Source: Halobiforma lacisalsi AJ5
GTDB taxonomy: Archaea; Halobacteriota; Halobacteria; Halobacteriales; Natrialbaceae
NCBI RefSeq assembly: GCF_000226975.2
Contig: NZ_CP019285.1
Span: 1,178,001-1,242,000 of the forward strand
Direction of reading: 5' to 3'
DNA: 64,000 nucleotides
In this document: positions 40,558 to 49,651 of the stretch, piece after piece
Layout: the number at the start of each line of letters is the position of its first letter
How positions within the stretch are numbered: position 1 is the stretch's first letter
Translations under genes and position numbers: made by a program
The notes under the pieces: generated by a model
Told to the model about the DNA's origin: nothing
Databases searched by the model: none
Seen by the model: the letters and a program-made list of their open reading frames with translations, nothing else

Positions 40558-42165
40558 TCAGCGACGCCGGGGGGACTCGAGTTCGATGTCGGCTTCCTCG
40601 AGCAGCTCCTCGACCTCCTCGCGTTTCTCCTGGTGTTCCTCGAGGAATTCCTTCATCAGCTGTGCTGCCTGCTCCTTGCAGTCGCCACAGAGTCGCTCGC
40701 CGCCGACGCACTCGTCGTAGACGCGCTTGGCGAACTCGTCGTCGTCGCCGGACAGCAGGTACGCGTACAGCTCGTAGACGGGACACTCGTCCGCGCGGCC
40801 CCCCTTCTCGCGCTGTTCTTCGGCGGTCTCACGGCCGCCCGTGGTCGCGGCTTTCACCTTGCTGTAGCCGTCTTCGGGGTCGTCGAGCAGGGAGATGTGC
40901 GACGCGGGGACGGAGGAGGACATCTTGCCGCCAGTGAGGCCGGTCATGAACCGGTGGTAGATCGACGACGGCGGCTGGAAGCCGTAGCCGCCGTTCTCGA
41001 CCTCGACCTCGCGGGCCAACTCCTCGGCCTCGTCGCGGTCGATCTCGAAGGCGTCGACGTGGTTCTCGTAGACCCGCTTCTCGCCGTCGATCGCGTCGAT
41101 CAGGGCGTCGAACGCTTCCTCCGTCGCCCGCCGGTCGAAAAAGCGGGTGCGCGGCCGAAGCGGCTCCATCCCGCCCTCCTCGAGTTTCGTCAGCACCGAG
41201 TCGAGGGTGGCCGCATCGACGTCGAGATCCGACAGCGGCGTCTCCTCGAGCGCGTCGGCGACGTGCGTACACCGCAGGGTGTCGTCGTCGAAGTCCGCGG
41301 GGTCGAGCCGCTCGTGGAAGTCGGCGACGAGGTCCCGTTCCTCGGGCTCGAGTTCGAAGCTGGCGTAGGCCTCCGAGACCTTGAAGAAGCGCATCCGCTC
41401 GGCGAGGTCCCGGGCGAGCCGGACGTGGGGGTCCTGATCGGGCCCGACCGGAATCACGGTGGGCTTTGGCTCCTCGAGTTGCGGGTAGAGGATGTCGGCC
41501 ATCTGGGTGACGACCGACTGCATGTGCGAGACGTCGGTCTCGCCGTCGAAGCCGTAGATCGACTGGAACTCCGAGAAGTTCGCCTCCGCGCCGAGGTCGA
41601 ACGCCAGGTCCTGCAGTTCGCGGTTCGCGGACTGTCGATAGAGGGTTCCCTCCTCGGGGTCGAAGCCGAGCGCCAGCAGCGAGAGGAGGTAGTCGCGGGC
41701 GTGCTCGTCGATCTCCTCCCAGGTCATCCCGCGGGCCGCGTTGGCCTCCAGATCCGCGATCAGCGCGTAGGCGTCGGCCCCCTGCTGCTGGTGCCAGATG
41801 ATCTCGTCGAAGACCAACTTGTGGCCGATGTGGGGGTCGCCGGTCGGCATGAACCCGGAGAGGACGGCAGCGGGCTCGTCGTTTTGCATCGCCTCGGCCA
41901 CGGGGCGGTAGTCGCGGTGGCCGAAGATGACCCCGCGCCGCATCAGGTAGTGGGGGTTGGGCACCACCTCTAAGATCTCGTCGAACTCCTCGATGCCGAA
42001 CTCCTCGAACAGTTTGCGATAGTCGGAGACGGTCGAGGAACCCCACGGATCGAGCGCGACGTCATCGGCTCCAGCAGCGCCGCCGTCCGGCAACGGTTCA
42101 CCCGATTCGCTTCCAGTGGTCCCGGCGGTTTCCGGGGTCTCCTCGTGTGGATCGTCTCCGCTCAT
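40558..42165 (-). CDS. trpS: Tryptophanyl-tRNA synthetase
   Basis: 535 residues, archaeal/eukaryotic-type class Ic synthetase. HIGH appears as SGFMPTGDPHIGHKLVFDEI near 106-125 and the KMSKS variant as GGKMSSSVPAS near 410-420. An acidic N-terminal extension (MSGDDPHEETPETAGTTGSE) and a Lys/Glu-rich helical C-terminus (EEHQEKREEVEELLEEADIE) are present; a C-x2-C-like CVGGERLCGDCKEQAAQL near 495 suggests a metal site. The ATG at 42165 is chosen; the open frame further upstream is fortuitous. Confidence 0.95.
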   Translation of the reverse strand: MSGDDPHEETPETAGTTGSESGEPLPDGGAAGADDVALDPWGSSTVSDYRKLFEEFGIEEFDEILEVVPNPHYLMRRGVIFGHRDYRPVAEAMQNDEPAAVLSGFMPTGDPHIGHKLVFDEIIWHQQQGADAYALIADLEANAARGMTWEEIDEHARDYLLSLLALGFDPEEGTLYRQSANRELQDLAFDLGAEANFSEFQSIYGFDGETDVSHMQSVVTQMADILYPQLEEPKPTVIPVGPDQDPHVRLARDLAERMRFFKVSEAYASFELEPEERDLVADFHERLDPADFDDDTLRCTHVADALEETPLSDLDVDAATLDSVLTKLEEGGMEPLRPRTRFFDRRATEEAFDALIDAIDGEKRVYENHVDAFEIDRDEAEELAREVEVENGGYGFQPPSSIYHRFMTGLTGGKMSSSVPASHISLLDDPEDGYSKVKAATTGGRETAEEQREKGGRADECPVYELYAYLLSGDDDEFAKRVYDECVGGERLCGDCKEQAAQLMKEFLEEHQEKREEVEELLEEADIELESPRRR

Positions 42166-42280
42166 TATCCTCGGTTTGGCGCTCCGGCGCGCAAAAGCCT
42201 TCGCCTTCGGGCCGGCTCCCGTCGGCCTCGCCCACACCTTGCCCGAAACGGGAAGCCGATGCGATGTGAACAGCCACGAA

Positions 42281-42679
42281 ATGAACGTTCGCGTCTTCGG
42301 CGCCGACCGCGAGATCGATGGTTCGCTGATCCGGGACGACGCCGAAACGGTTCGGACGCAGCTCCGTGAGTACGAAGCCGGCGAGCAGACGGCGTTCGAC
42401 CTCGAGATCGACTACCCCGCGACCTTCACTGGCGACGTGATGCGCGTGATTGCGGACGTCCCGTACGGCGAGACCCGACCCTACGGCGATCTCGCCGCAG
42501 CGCTCGAGACCGCACCGATCGCGGTCGGACAGGCCTGCGGTCGCAACCCGATCCCGATCGTCGTCCCCTGCCATCGCGTCGTGGGCGCGGACTCGCTGGG
42601 CGGCTACGGCGGCGGACTCGACCTGAAGCGACGGCTGCTCGAGCACGAAGGCGCTGCTATCGTCTCCGACGAAACGTAA
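42281..42679 (+). CDS. ogt: Methylated-DNA--protein-cysteine methyltransferase
   Basis: 132 residues, a compact single-domain form. It removes alkyl groups from O6-alkylguanine by transferring them to its own cysteine, PIPIVVPCHRVVGADS near 90-105 (P-C-H-R-V). VPYGETRPYGDLA near 65-77 and the Asn-Arg helix GQACGRNP near 82-89 are typical. It is a suicide DNA-repair protein. An acidic N-terminal segment (about 10-45) replaces the larger domain of longer members. It is divergent from trpS (115 bases) and convergent with the CetZ-like gene. Confidence 0.93.
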   Translation: MNVRVFGADREIDGSLIRDDAETVRTQLREYEAGEQTAFDLEIDYPATFTGDVMRVIADVPYGETRPYGDLAAALETAPIAVGQACGRNPIPIVVPCHRVVGADSLGGYGGGLDLKRRLLEHEGAAIVSDET

Positions 42680-42698
42680 CCGTGGCTATCGCTTCCCG

Positions 42699-43898
42699 TT
42701 ATCCGGCCGTCCGCCGGATCGCCTCGAGGCGCTCGACCGGTTCGACGCCGGCAAACAGGATCGTCGCGAACACGCGGTCGCCGTCCGGCCGCGGCGCGTC
42801 GCCGCCGAGCAACTCCCGCGAGCCGGTCCTCGACTGCACCGTTCGTCGGCCGTCGGAGATCGCCTTCCGGTTGAGCCAGGCGGGCGGCCCGCCGACGATC
42901 ACCATCGCGGCGTCGGCGTTCTCGCGGTCGCACTCGAGGGTAAGTTTCCCGTTGAGCGCCTTGCTGATCGTCGTCTCGACGGCGCTGACCGCCGACGCGG
43001 TGTCGACGCTCGACTCCGCCGAGAACAGGCCGAGCCCGAACCGGGAGCCCCCGTCGTCGGATTCGACCTCCTGTTCGCCGTAGCCAAGCGTCGCAACGAG
43101 GGTCTCGTCGCCCCCGTCGAGGACCCGTGCCACGTCGCTGGCGTCGATCACGGTTTCGGCGACCTCGCCGTCGCTCTCGCTCGCGGCTCCGGCGGAGAAA
43201 AACGCCGCGACCCGGGTCGCGAGGTCGCGGTTGAGCCGGTCGCGACCCTCCGCGAGACGCTCGCCGGTGCGGAGCCAGGCCTCGTTGTCGAAACACAGCA
43301 CTGCGCTCGCGAGGCCGTCGAGCCGTTCGAGCGTTCGGGCGGCGTTTTCTTCCGCGAGCGGGCGGGTGTGGTCGTCCGTGTCCTCGGGCCCGTCCGCGCC
43401 TTCGGCAGCCGCGTCCGCCTCCGCGCCCGACTCCGGCTCCGGTACGACACCCTCGACCAGCGGATCCTCCGGCGGTTCGAGTTCGCGTTCGGCCGGTATC
43501 GTCGCGAGGACGTAGACCGGCTTGTCGTACACCGCCCGGAGCGTCGCGACGAGTTCCGGCGCCGTTCCCCCGCCGGTCGCGCCTCCGAGGCCGACGACCA
43601 CGAGGAAGGCGTCCGCGATCAACGGCCGCCCGTCGTCCAGGTGCCGACTGAGTTCGTCGACTGACGCGTCGCCCACCTCGAACCCGCGCTGGAGGTTGCC
43701 GTTGAGCCCGTTCCGGATCGTCTCGCCGTACCGGTGCCGGTTCGACTCGGGAATCGCCTCGAGCGCCGCCAGCCCGTCCGTATCGGTGTCGAACGCGAAC
43801 GCATCGCCCACGAACCGGTGATCCGCCGGCTCGGCCGCCAGAATCGCGTCGGCGATCCGACACCCCGCGCCGCCGACGCCGATCACCTCGAGTTGCAT
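42699..43898 (-). CDS. CetZ/FtsZ3-like tubulin-superfamily GTPase
   Basis: 399 residues. The tubulin/FtsZ fold is visible: MQLEVIGVGGAGCRIADAIL at the start (nucleotide loop 1), the GTP-binding G-box GLGGATGGGTAPELVATLRA at about 103-122, and CFDNEAWLRTGE near 202-213, matching CetZ more than FtsZ. CetZ proteins control cell shape in haloarchaea; canonical FtsZ divides the cell. This paralogue has an acidic insert (about 143-182) and looks divergent. The ATG at 43898 is preferred to a GTG at 43913. Confidence 0.85.
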   Translation of the reverse strand: MQLEVIGVGGAGCRIADAILAAEPADHRFVGDAFAFDTDTDGLAALEAIPESNRHRYGETIRNGLNGNLQRGFEVGDASVDELSRHLDDGRPLIADAFLVVVGLGGATGGGTAPELVATLRAVYDKPVYVLATIPAERELEPPEDPLVEGVVPEPESGAEADAAAEGADGPEDTDDHTRPLAEENAARTLERLDGLASAVLCFDNEAWLRTGERLAEGRDRLNRDLATRVAAFFSAGAASESDGEVAETVIDASDVARVLDGGDETLVATLGYGEQEVESDDGGSRFGLGLFSAESSVDTASAVSAVETTISKALNGKLTLECDRENADAAMVIVGGPPAWLNRKAISDGRRTVQSRTGSRELLGGDAPRPDGDRVFATILFAGVEPVERLEAIRRTAG

Positions 43899-43974
43899 AT
43901 CCGGACCTATCACATCGGGTGGGTTTCACAGTTCCGTTCGCGGCCGCCGACGGTGCCGACCTCGAGACCTCGGT

Positions 43975-44016
43975 CGCGTTACGGTGATCGCGTTACGGCG
44001 GTCGCCTTACGGCGTC
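43975..44016. repeat. Three tandem copies of a 14-base unit
   Basis: CGCGTTACGGTGAT, CGCGTTACGGCGGT and CGCCTTACGGCGTC run head to tail and end inside the 3' end of endA. Copies of CGxxTTACGG may help 3'-end formation or arise by slippage. Confidence 0.6.
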
Positions 44017-45104
44017 AACCGCTCGAGCGACCACCACTCGACGTCGGCGCCGTCCGCGTCGGTACCCTCGTCGTCGACCAGCGCGAACACCATCGTCTTG
44101 CGAACCCCGTGGGCGAGTCGGACGTCCAGCGCCAGGTCCCGTGGCTCGAAAACGTAGTCGGCGGGATGAACCCGGATCAGCAACTCGGAGTGGCCCAGGT
44201 CGTCGACCGACTCCACGTCCGCGTAGGTCCGGAAGTCCGCGCCGAACTTGTAGCCGGTCTTGGGGACGACGCCTCGGTCCCGAAGGGCCGTGTAGACCGC
44301 CAGCCGGCGGTCGAACCGCTCGCCCTCGACGTCCCGTCCCCGCCGGCGGACCGTCGCCGGCTCGAGGTCGATCGCACCCTGCTCGGCGAGGGCGGCCGCC
44401 TCGAGCAGCGAACACTGCAGGGTCGGTTCGTCGTACTCCCGGCCCTCGAGCGGCTGGCCGTAGAACGCCCGCTCGTAGAGGTCGACCGGGGGGTCCCAGA
44501 CGACCACTCGGTCCTCGAGCAGGTCGGCCTCGCAGGGACTGTCGGGGAGGGCGTCCGCCGAGTCGGAACCTCCGGTCGGGGCCCGGCGATCGACGTCGAA
44601 GTACGTGATCTCGCTCTCCTCGTCGACGACCGCGAGGACGCCCGGCGCGAGATCGCTCGCGGGCACGTCGGTTCGCTCGCCGATGACCCGCAGCGCGTAG
44701 GCGATCTCGCCGTCGCCGGGGCCCTTGCCGCGGGGGAAGACCGCGAAGTCGACCGGGCCGGCGGGCGGGTCGTCGATCCATGGCTCCGCGGCAGGCGAAA
44801 GGTAAAACCCTCGTTCGCGGAGGTCGGCGTAGACCAGGAAGCGTACGCCGAAGTCGTCGCCGGGTTCGCGGGCGACGAACGCCTGGAAGTCGAGCCGTTC
44901 GCCCGTCTCTTCGTGGACGACCGCCGCGAGGTCGCCCCTGTAGAGGAGGTGTGCCGCCTCGACCGGCGAGAGGGCGATCTGGTTGCTCCCGTCCCCGTCG
45001 GGCAGGGGGTAGCCGTACCCCCGCGAGTCGTGATACCGTTGGCGCGCGTCGCTCCCCACGGTGACGACGCCCGCGGCCTCGTCGAACCGCCCCTCGAGTT
45101 CCAT
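44007..45104 (-). CDS. endA: tRNA-splicing endonuclease, duplicated-domain form
   Basis: 365 residues: a fused pair of endonuclease repeats (residues about 1-165 and 180-365), as in haloarchaeal EndA dimers. It cuts introns from pre-tRNAs at bulge-helix-bulge sites. In the second repeat the catalytic Tyr lies in GYKFGADFRTYADV (about Y294), His in LGHSELLIRV (about H305) and Lys in GVRKTMVFAL (about K336). The first repeat keeps the fold (ALSPVEAAHLLYRG, then FLVYADLRERGFYLSPAAEP) without all residues. It lies 62 bases after the zinc-ribbon gene on the same strand. Confidence 0.93.
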   Translation of the reverse strand: MELEGRFDEAAGVVTVGSDARQRYHDSRGYGYPLPDGDGSNQIALSPVEAAHLLYRGDLAAVVHEETGERLDFQAFVAREPGDDFGVRFLVYADLRERGFYLSPAAEPWIDDPPAGPVDFAVFPRGKGPGDGEIAYALRVIGERTDVPASDLAPGVLAVVDEESEITYFDVDRRAPTGGSDSADALPDSPCEADLLEDRVVVWDPPVDLYERAFYGQPLEGREYDEPTLQCSLLEAAALAEQGAIDLEPATVRRRGRDVEGERFDRRLAVYTALRDRGVVPKTGYKFGADFRTYADVESVDDLGHSELLIRVHPADYVFEPRDLALDVRLAHGVRKTMVFALVDDEGTDADGADVEWWSLERLTP

Positions 45105-45166
45105 GTCGGGGCGTTGGCCGTCGGACACTAAGTGGCTGTGGATCGCTCGCTCGCGGCCGCCGCCGG

Positions 45167-45940
45167 TCAATCGTCCCCGGCCGCCTCCTCGGGCGACCGC
45201 TCCCCGATCGGATCGCAGGTGGCGTCGAGACACCGCATCCCGCTGCCCGTATCGAAGGTCGGCAGGCCACAGCGACACTGGCCGTCGATCACCCCTGCAG
45301 GCATCGCGAACCCGGTGTCGCAATCGGGGTAGTGCTCGCAGCCGGCGATGAGCCCGCCGCGTCGGAGGATCCGGAGGTCACCGTCACAGTCGGGCTCGGG
45401 GCAGTTCCACTCGCGGTCGAACGCTTCGGAGACCGCCTCGTCCAGGGACTCGCAGTCCCGGTCGAGACAGACGTCGAACGCGAGCCCCCGTTCGACGCGC
45501 ATCCGCGGGAGCCCGCAGTCGCAGTTGCTCGCGTCCTCCCGAATCGTCGCGTCCGCTGGCACGCCGTAGCGATCGCCGCAGTCGACGCAGTGGACGCCGT
45601 TCGAGCGGACGAGCGCGCCCCCGCAGTCGGGGCAGGTACCCACGACCGGGCCCGCGACCGAGGCGGGGTAGTGGGCGAACCCGTCCTGATCGTGGGCCGC
45701 GATCCGGAGCGTCTGCGTGTCCTTCTTCGCGACGAGGGTGAAGCCGTCCGCGCGGTCGCTCGAGACGCTGTCGGCCCGTGTGAGCCACGCGACGGGCTGG
45801 TAGCCGTCGGTGTCGTGGACCAGCACGGTGTTGTCGGGCTTGACGACCGTCGTCATCCGGCCGCGATACTCCTGGCGGTCGTCGGCCTCGGCGATCACGG
45901 TACAGTCGCCCGCGAGGACGCGGATCGCGTCGTCGATCAT
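45167..45940 (-). CDS. NucS N-terminal-like domain fused to topoisomerase-type zinc ribbons
   Basis: 257 residues. Residues about 8-75 (LAGDCTVIAEADDRQEYRGR, then VVKPDNTVLVHDTDGYQPVA) resemble the N-terminal DNA-binding domain of endonuclease NucS (DUF91), but the nuclease domain is absent. Residues about 105-245 contain three to four CxxC clusters (CPDCGGALV, CVDCGDR, CNCDCGLP/CLDRDC, CPEPDCDGDL, CRCGLPTF) of topoisomerase-I C-terminal zinc-finger type. It probably binds single-stranded or damaged DNA. Adjacent to endA. NucS, when present, removes mismatches; this could be a regulator or recruitment factor, which is inference. Confidence 0.75.
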   Translation of the reverse strand: MIDDAIRVLAGDCTVIAEADDRQEYRGRMTTVVKPDNTVLVHDTDGYQPVAWLTRADSVSSDRADGFTLVAKKDTQTLRIAAHDQDGFAHYPASVAGPVVGTCPDCGGALVRSNGVHCVDCGDRYGVPADATIREDASNCDCGLPRMRVERGLAFDVCLDRDCESLDEAVSEAFDREWNCPEPDCDGDLRILRRGGLIAGCEHYPDCDTGFAMPAGVIDGQCRCGLPTFDTGSGMRCLDATCDPIGERSPEEAAGDD

Positions 45941-46043
45941 AGGATCGGTGGCCGCGCGTTCGTATTTAAACTCGAGGACGCGACGACCGCCGGGATCGCC
46001 GGGAGACGTAACGCCTTTGTCCGCCCTCTCCGGGGACCCCGAT

Positions 46044-46850
46044 ATGACCGAGCCGAACGACGTCGCCGGTCCAGGGCCGGACTCGGCTGCCGACGCCGGA
46101 TCGGAACCGACGCGGGCGCTCGCGGAACTCGAGGCGCTCGAAGAGGAAGTAGCGAGGCTGAAACGCGTCGTTCGCGGTCGCGACGTGGGCGACGCGGACC
46201 CCGACGCTGTCAGAACGCGGTTCGAGGACGCTGCCGCCCACCTCCAGGACGCGCTCGCGGCCGCCAACGGCGGCCACGACCCAATCGACACGCGTTCGGG
46301 CGAGCGGATCACGCCGCTTGACCCCGACCCCGAGTCGATCGACCTCGAGGACGTCGCTCACGCGCTCTCGAACCTCAGCCGGTTCACCGGGCAGGGAACG
46401 GACTTCTACAGCGTCGCGCGCCACGCAGTCCACGTCAGTCACGAGGTCGAGGCCCGCGGCGGAACTCTCGCTGCCCAGCGGTGGGGCCTGCTCCACGACG
46501 CCAGCGAGGCGTACCTCGCGGACGTGCCCGCGCCGGTCAAACGGACGCTTCCGGGGTACACCCGCGCGGAGAAACGCCTGCACGCCGCGGTCCGCGAAGC
46601 GTTCGACCTCGAGGTATCGGCCGCGGACGAGCGACTGGTCGACGCCGCCGACGCCGACGTCGGCCGGTACGAACTGTCCGTCCACTTCCCGGCGTTTCAC
46701 GATCGGCCCGCCCTCGAGTACGAGGGCGACGCGCTGGACGGATCGGTCGCCGACGCAGCGCTGTACCGTCGCCGGGCGCGCGAGTTGGGGCTCCCGACCG
46801 CCGACCAATTCGACGCCGACTCGACTGGTAGCTCGGAGTCCACGCGCTGA
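46044..46850 (+). CDS. HD-domain hydrolase, YfbR-like 5'-deoxynucleotidase
   Basis: 268 residues. After a coiled-coil/acidic N-terminus (about 20-80) comes an HD domain: SVARHAVHVSHEVEARGG near 120-137, WGLLHDASEAYLADVPAPVK near 145-164 (H-D pair), and ADADVGRYELSVHFPAFHDR near 202-221. The HD pattern matches the YfbR/YedJ nucleotidases that dephosphorylate dNMPs. ATG at 46044 follows the CGACGATAT context; alternatives upstream lack support. It is convergent with phnE 78 bases away. Confidence 0.82.
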   Translation: MTEPNDVAGPGPDSAADAGSEPTRALAELEALEEEVARLKRVVRGRDVGDADPDAVRTRFEDAAAHLQDALAAANGGHDPIDTRSGERITPLDPDPESIDLEDVAHALSNLSRFTGQGTDFYSVARHAVHVSHEVEARGGTLAAQRWGLLHDASEAYLADVPAPVKRTLPGYTRAEKRLHAAVREAFDLEVSAADERLVDAADADVGRYELSVHFPAFHDRPALEYEGDALDGSVADAALYRRRARELGLPTADQFDADSTGSSESTR

Positions 46851-46928
46851 TATCGGGCGTGGGCTGGAAAAGAGTCGAACGGGATCGAAGCGAGAGGAAC
46901 GGAAAACGGGCGAACTGGACGGATTACG

Positions 46929-47816
46929 CTACTTCATCGCCGATTCGGCCATCCGCTGGGGAATGCTGACGACGAGTTCGATCAGGCCGTCGGCCTCCTC
47001 GTCGTCGCGGAGGTACGACCGGAGTCGCTGGCTGCCCATCTCGACGACGACGATCAACACGAGGACGACGACGATCCCCGCCATCATGTTCCCGTAGGCT
47101 CGCAGGTCCTGCTGGACCTGAATGACGACGCCGATTCCGCCCCCGCCCAGGAGTCCGAGCGTGACGGCCTGGCGAACGTTCACTTCGAAGATGTACAGCG
47201 TCCAGGCGATGAACGACGTCTTGACCTGGCTGATCATCCCGAAGACGACCGTCTGTGATTTCGAGGCGCCGGTGGTCTCCATCGCCTCGATCTGGCCGTC
47301 CTCGACCTCCTCGAGTTCGTCGGTGAACAGCCGGCCGAGGTTTCCGATGGTGCTCACCCCGATCGCGATCGTCGACGTGACGGCTGTCAGGCCGGACAGC
47401 GGGATGAAGATCAGGAACCAGACGAGCGCCGGGATCGCCCGCGAAACTCCCATGATCGACCGGAAGATGAAATTGAACGGATAGGGGGTCACCCGGCCGC
47501 TCCCCAGCACGCCGAGTAACAGTGCGAGCGGAATGCCAAGTATCGTTCCGGCGAACCCCATCGCGAGGGTGATCACCGACTCCAGCGGCAGGTTCCGTTC
47601 GACGATGAACCCCCAGTTGGGCGTGTAGCGGGCGAGTCGATCAGCGAACGAGGGCCACTGTCGGTAGAGATCGACCAGCGAGAACTCGAGCAGAATCAAC
47701 GATCCGTAGAGCGTCCCGGCGAAGACGATAGTCAAGAGTCCATAGAGGACCCACCGAACGCGCCGGGTGAGCCGGATCTGCTCGAGACGTTGCTCGACTG
47801 ACGTATCAGTACTCAT
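46929..47816 (-). CDS. phnE: Phosphonate/phosphate ABC transporter permease
   Basis: 295 residues with six membrane segments. The coupling loop EAMETTGASKSQTVVFGM near residues 180-197 (E-A-A-x-x-x-G motif) contacts the ATPase. It imports phosphonates or phosphite-like oxyanions with the PhnC and PhnD products. Its ATG overlaps the phnC stop by four bases, showing coupling. No phosphonate-degrading (C-P lyase) genes are in the window, so the substrate could be phosphite, arsenate analogues or phosphonate; not decided. Confidence 0.9.
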   Translation of the reverse strand: MSTDTSVEQRLEQIRLTRRVRWVLYGLLTIVFAGTLYGSLILLEFSLVDLYRQWPSFADRLARYTPNWGFIVERNLPLESVITLAMGFAGTILGIPLALLLGVLGSGRVTPYPFNFIFRSIMGVSRAIPALVWFLIFIPLSGLTAVTSTIAIGVSTIGNLGRLFTDELEEVEDGQIEAMETTGASKSQTVVFGMISQVKTSFIAWTLYIFEVNVRQAVTLGLLGGGGIGVVIQVQQDLRAYGNMMAGIVVVLVLIVVVEMGSQRLRSYLRDDEEADGLIELVVSIPQRMAESAMK

Positions 47817-48580
47817 TGTTCCACCATCGATTCGGAGTCCGTCCCTCCGAGGAATTCTTCCATATCGATACCACCGTACAGTTCGTCGATGACGTCGAAC
47901 GTCAGGTCGTCCCGGTAGCCGTCGAAGACGACCTGTCCGTCGGCGAGTCCGATGAACCGTTCGCCGAACTGCCGCGCGAGGTTGACCTGATGCAGGCTGA
48001 TCATCGTGGTCAGGTCCTGTTGTTCGGCTGCGCCCCGAAGGTATTGCATCACCGTCTGTGCGCTCCCCGGGTCGAGGCTTGCAACCGGTTCATCGGCCAG
48101 CAGGATACGCGGTTCCTGCACGAGTGCTCGAGCGATGCCGACACGCTGTTGCTGCCCGCCGCTCATTCGCCCGGCGCTCTGTTCGGCTTCGTCCAACAGC
48201 CCGACCATCTCGAGCGCCTCGAGGGCGCGAAGCTTGTCTTCCCGTTCGTTGAACCGAAAGAGACTACGAAGAAGGTCGGTTCGACCCAGCGCACCGCTGA
48301 GCGCGTTCGAGTACGCGCTCATTCCGTCGATGATGTTGTGCTGCTGAAAGACCATCGCGACGTCGTTCCGGTGGGACGTCACCGAATCGCCGTCGACGAT
48401 CACCTGTCCTTCGGTTGGCGTCGTCAGGCCGTTGATACACCTGAGGAGAGTCGATTTCCCCGACCCCGAGATACCGAGAACGACCGTAAATTCGCCTTCC
48501 GAAATTTCGAACGAGACGTTATCGAGCGCAACAGTTTCTCCGAATCGTTTTGTAAGGTTCTCTACCCGTATTGCGGACAT
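47813..48580 (-). CDS. phnC: Phosphonate/phosphate ABC transporter ATP-binding protein
   Basis: 255 residues. Walker A GISGSGKST near 35-43, signature MSGGQQQRVGIARAL near 138-152, Walker B ILLADEPVASLD near 158-169, and the switch His in ISLHQVNLARQF near 195-206. It powers import. It overlaps phnE by four bases and follows phnD by 39 bases, so phnD-phnC-phnE form one operon in that order. Confidence 0.93.
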   Translation of the reverse strand: MSAIRVENLTKRFGETVALDNVSFEISEGEFTVVLGISGSGKSTLLRCINGLTTPTEGQVIVDGDSVTSHRNDVAMVFQQHNIIDGMSAYSNALSGALGRTDLLRSLFRFNEREDKLRALEALEMVGLLDEAEQSAGRMSGGQQQRVGIARALVQEPRILLADEPVASLDPGSAQTVMQYLRGAAEQQDLTTMISLHQVNLARQFGERFIGLADGQVVFDGYRDDLTFDVIDELYGGIDMEEFLGGTDSESMVEQ

Positions 48581-48619
48581 TGTAGGGCTCGTATTGATAA
48601 TTGGTTATCGTCCGCTTAT

Positions 48620-49630
48620 CTATTCGTCGTCAGGAGCGAAGTCCTGGAACTCGAGGCCGAGTTCGTCGAGGATGTCCTGAACGGGCTGGTAATCGCTCCG
48701 ATCTGCGGGCTCGATCCCAGTAAACCAGAGCTGGTACTCCTCGTCGACGTCTTCGGGAACCAGATCGTTTTCGCCGGCCTCCAGCAATGCGGTCTCGAGG
48801 TCCTCTCGAACCGACGCGTCCCATGCGCTGCGGGCCATGATCGGGGCTCGCGGGAGCGGGTCGGAAACGGCGAGCAACTGCAGTTCCGGATTCTCGTCGT
48901 CGTCGATTCCTTCGCCTGCGCCGTCGTACTCGGCGGAGTGTTCGACGAACTCCGGATAGTCGTCGAACTGCTCCTGTGGTATCTGTGACGCCGAGGCGAA
49001 CGCGCCCGTCGCAGCCGCGACGATCTCTTCGTCGTTTTCCAGGCGTTCCCGGGACGTGTCGTGGTCGGGAGCCGTCCGGAGTTCGAGGTCGTTTGCCTCA
49101 CCGTCGGGGAAGTTTCCGACGTCGAGGCCGGCCTGGGACAGCATGACCGTCGGCGCGAGCGTTCCGCTGGTCGACATCCGGGCGCCGGTCGTCATGATTT
49201 CTCCTTCGAGATCGGCCAGTTCGTCGATCCCGCTGTCGGGCGTGGTCGAGATCGTCGAGAAGTATAGGGCCCCACCGAACGCCGTTCGCATGCCGATGAC
49301 GTCCGCGAATCCCTCCCCGGCGGGAACTGCCGTCGGCGACGTATCCGCGATGTCGGCCTGGTCGCTTTCCAGTGCCTCGAGCGTTTCGACGTAGCTTCCG
49401 GCCCGGATCAGGTCGATCGTCGCCCCTGTTTCTTCTTCCAGATACTCGGCCATCGGAGTGTACTCTTCGACGATGTCGGTCTGTTCCTCCGCTGGATTGA
49501 GGATGAACCGGACTGCGTCGCTCTCCGTGCTACCGATACAGCCGGCAGCCGCGGCCGTGAGTGCTACGCCCCCCGTTGCCTTCAGGAACGATCGTCGAGT
49601 GCTACCGCCACAGCCTGGTCTCTGGACCAT
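48620..49630 (-). CDS. phnD: Phosphonate/phosphate ABC transporter substrate-binding lipoprotein
   Basis: 336 residues. The N-terminus has a twin-arginine motif (STRRSFLKATGG, Arg 12-13) and lipobox (AAGC, Cys about 31). The mature PhnD fold shows RFILNPAEEQTDIVEEYTPM near 40-59, SPTAVPAGEGFADVIGMRTA near 95-114, and TGARMSTSGTLAPTVMLSQA near 143-162, the region that usually binds the oxyanion. It is anchored outside the cell. A TATA box 22-30 bases before the ATG heads the operon. Confidence 0.92.
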   Translation of the reverse strand: MVQRPGCGGSTRRSFLKATGGVALTAAAAGCIGSTESDAVRFILNPAEEQTDIVEEYTPMAEYLEEETGATIDLIRAGSYVETLEALESDQADIADTSPTAVPAGEGFADVIGMRTAFGGALYFSTISTTPDSGIDELADLEGEIMTTGARMSTSGTLAPTVMLSQAGLDVGNFPDGEANDLELRTAPDHDTSRERLENDEEIVAAATGAFASASQIPQEQFDDYPEFVEHSAEYDGAGEGIDDDENPELQLLAVSDPLPRAPIMARSAWDASVREDLETALLEAGENDLVPEDVDEEYQLWFTGIEPADRSDYQPVQDILDELGLEFQDFAPDDE

Positions 49631-49651
49631 GTCTGAAACCTAAACCCGATC

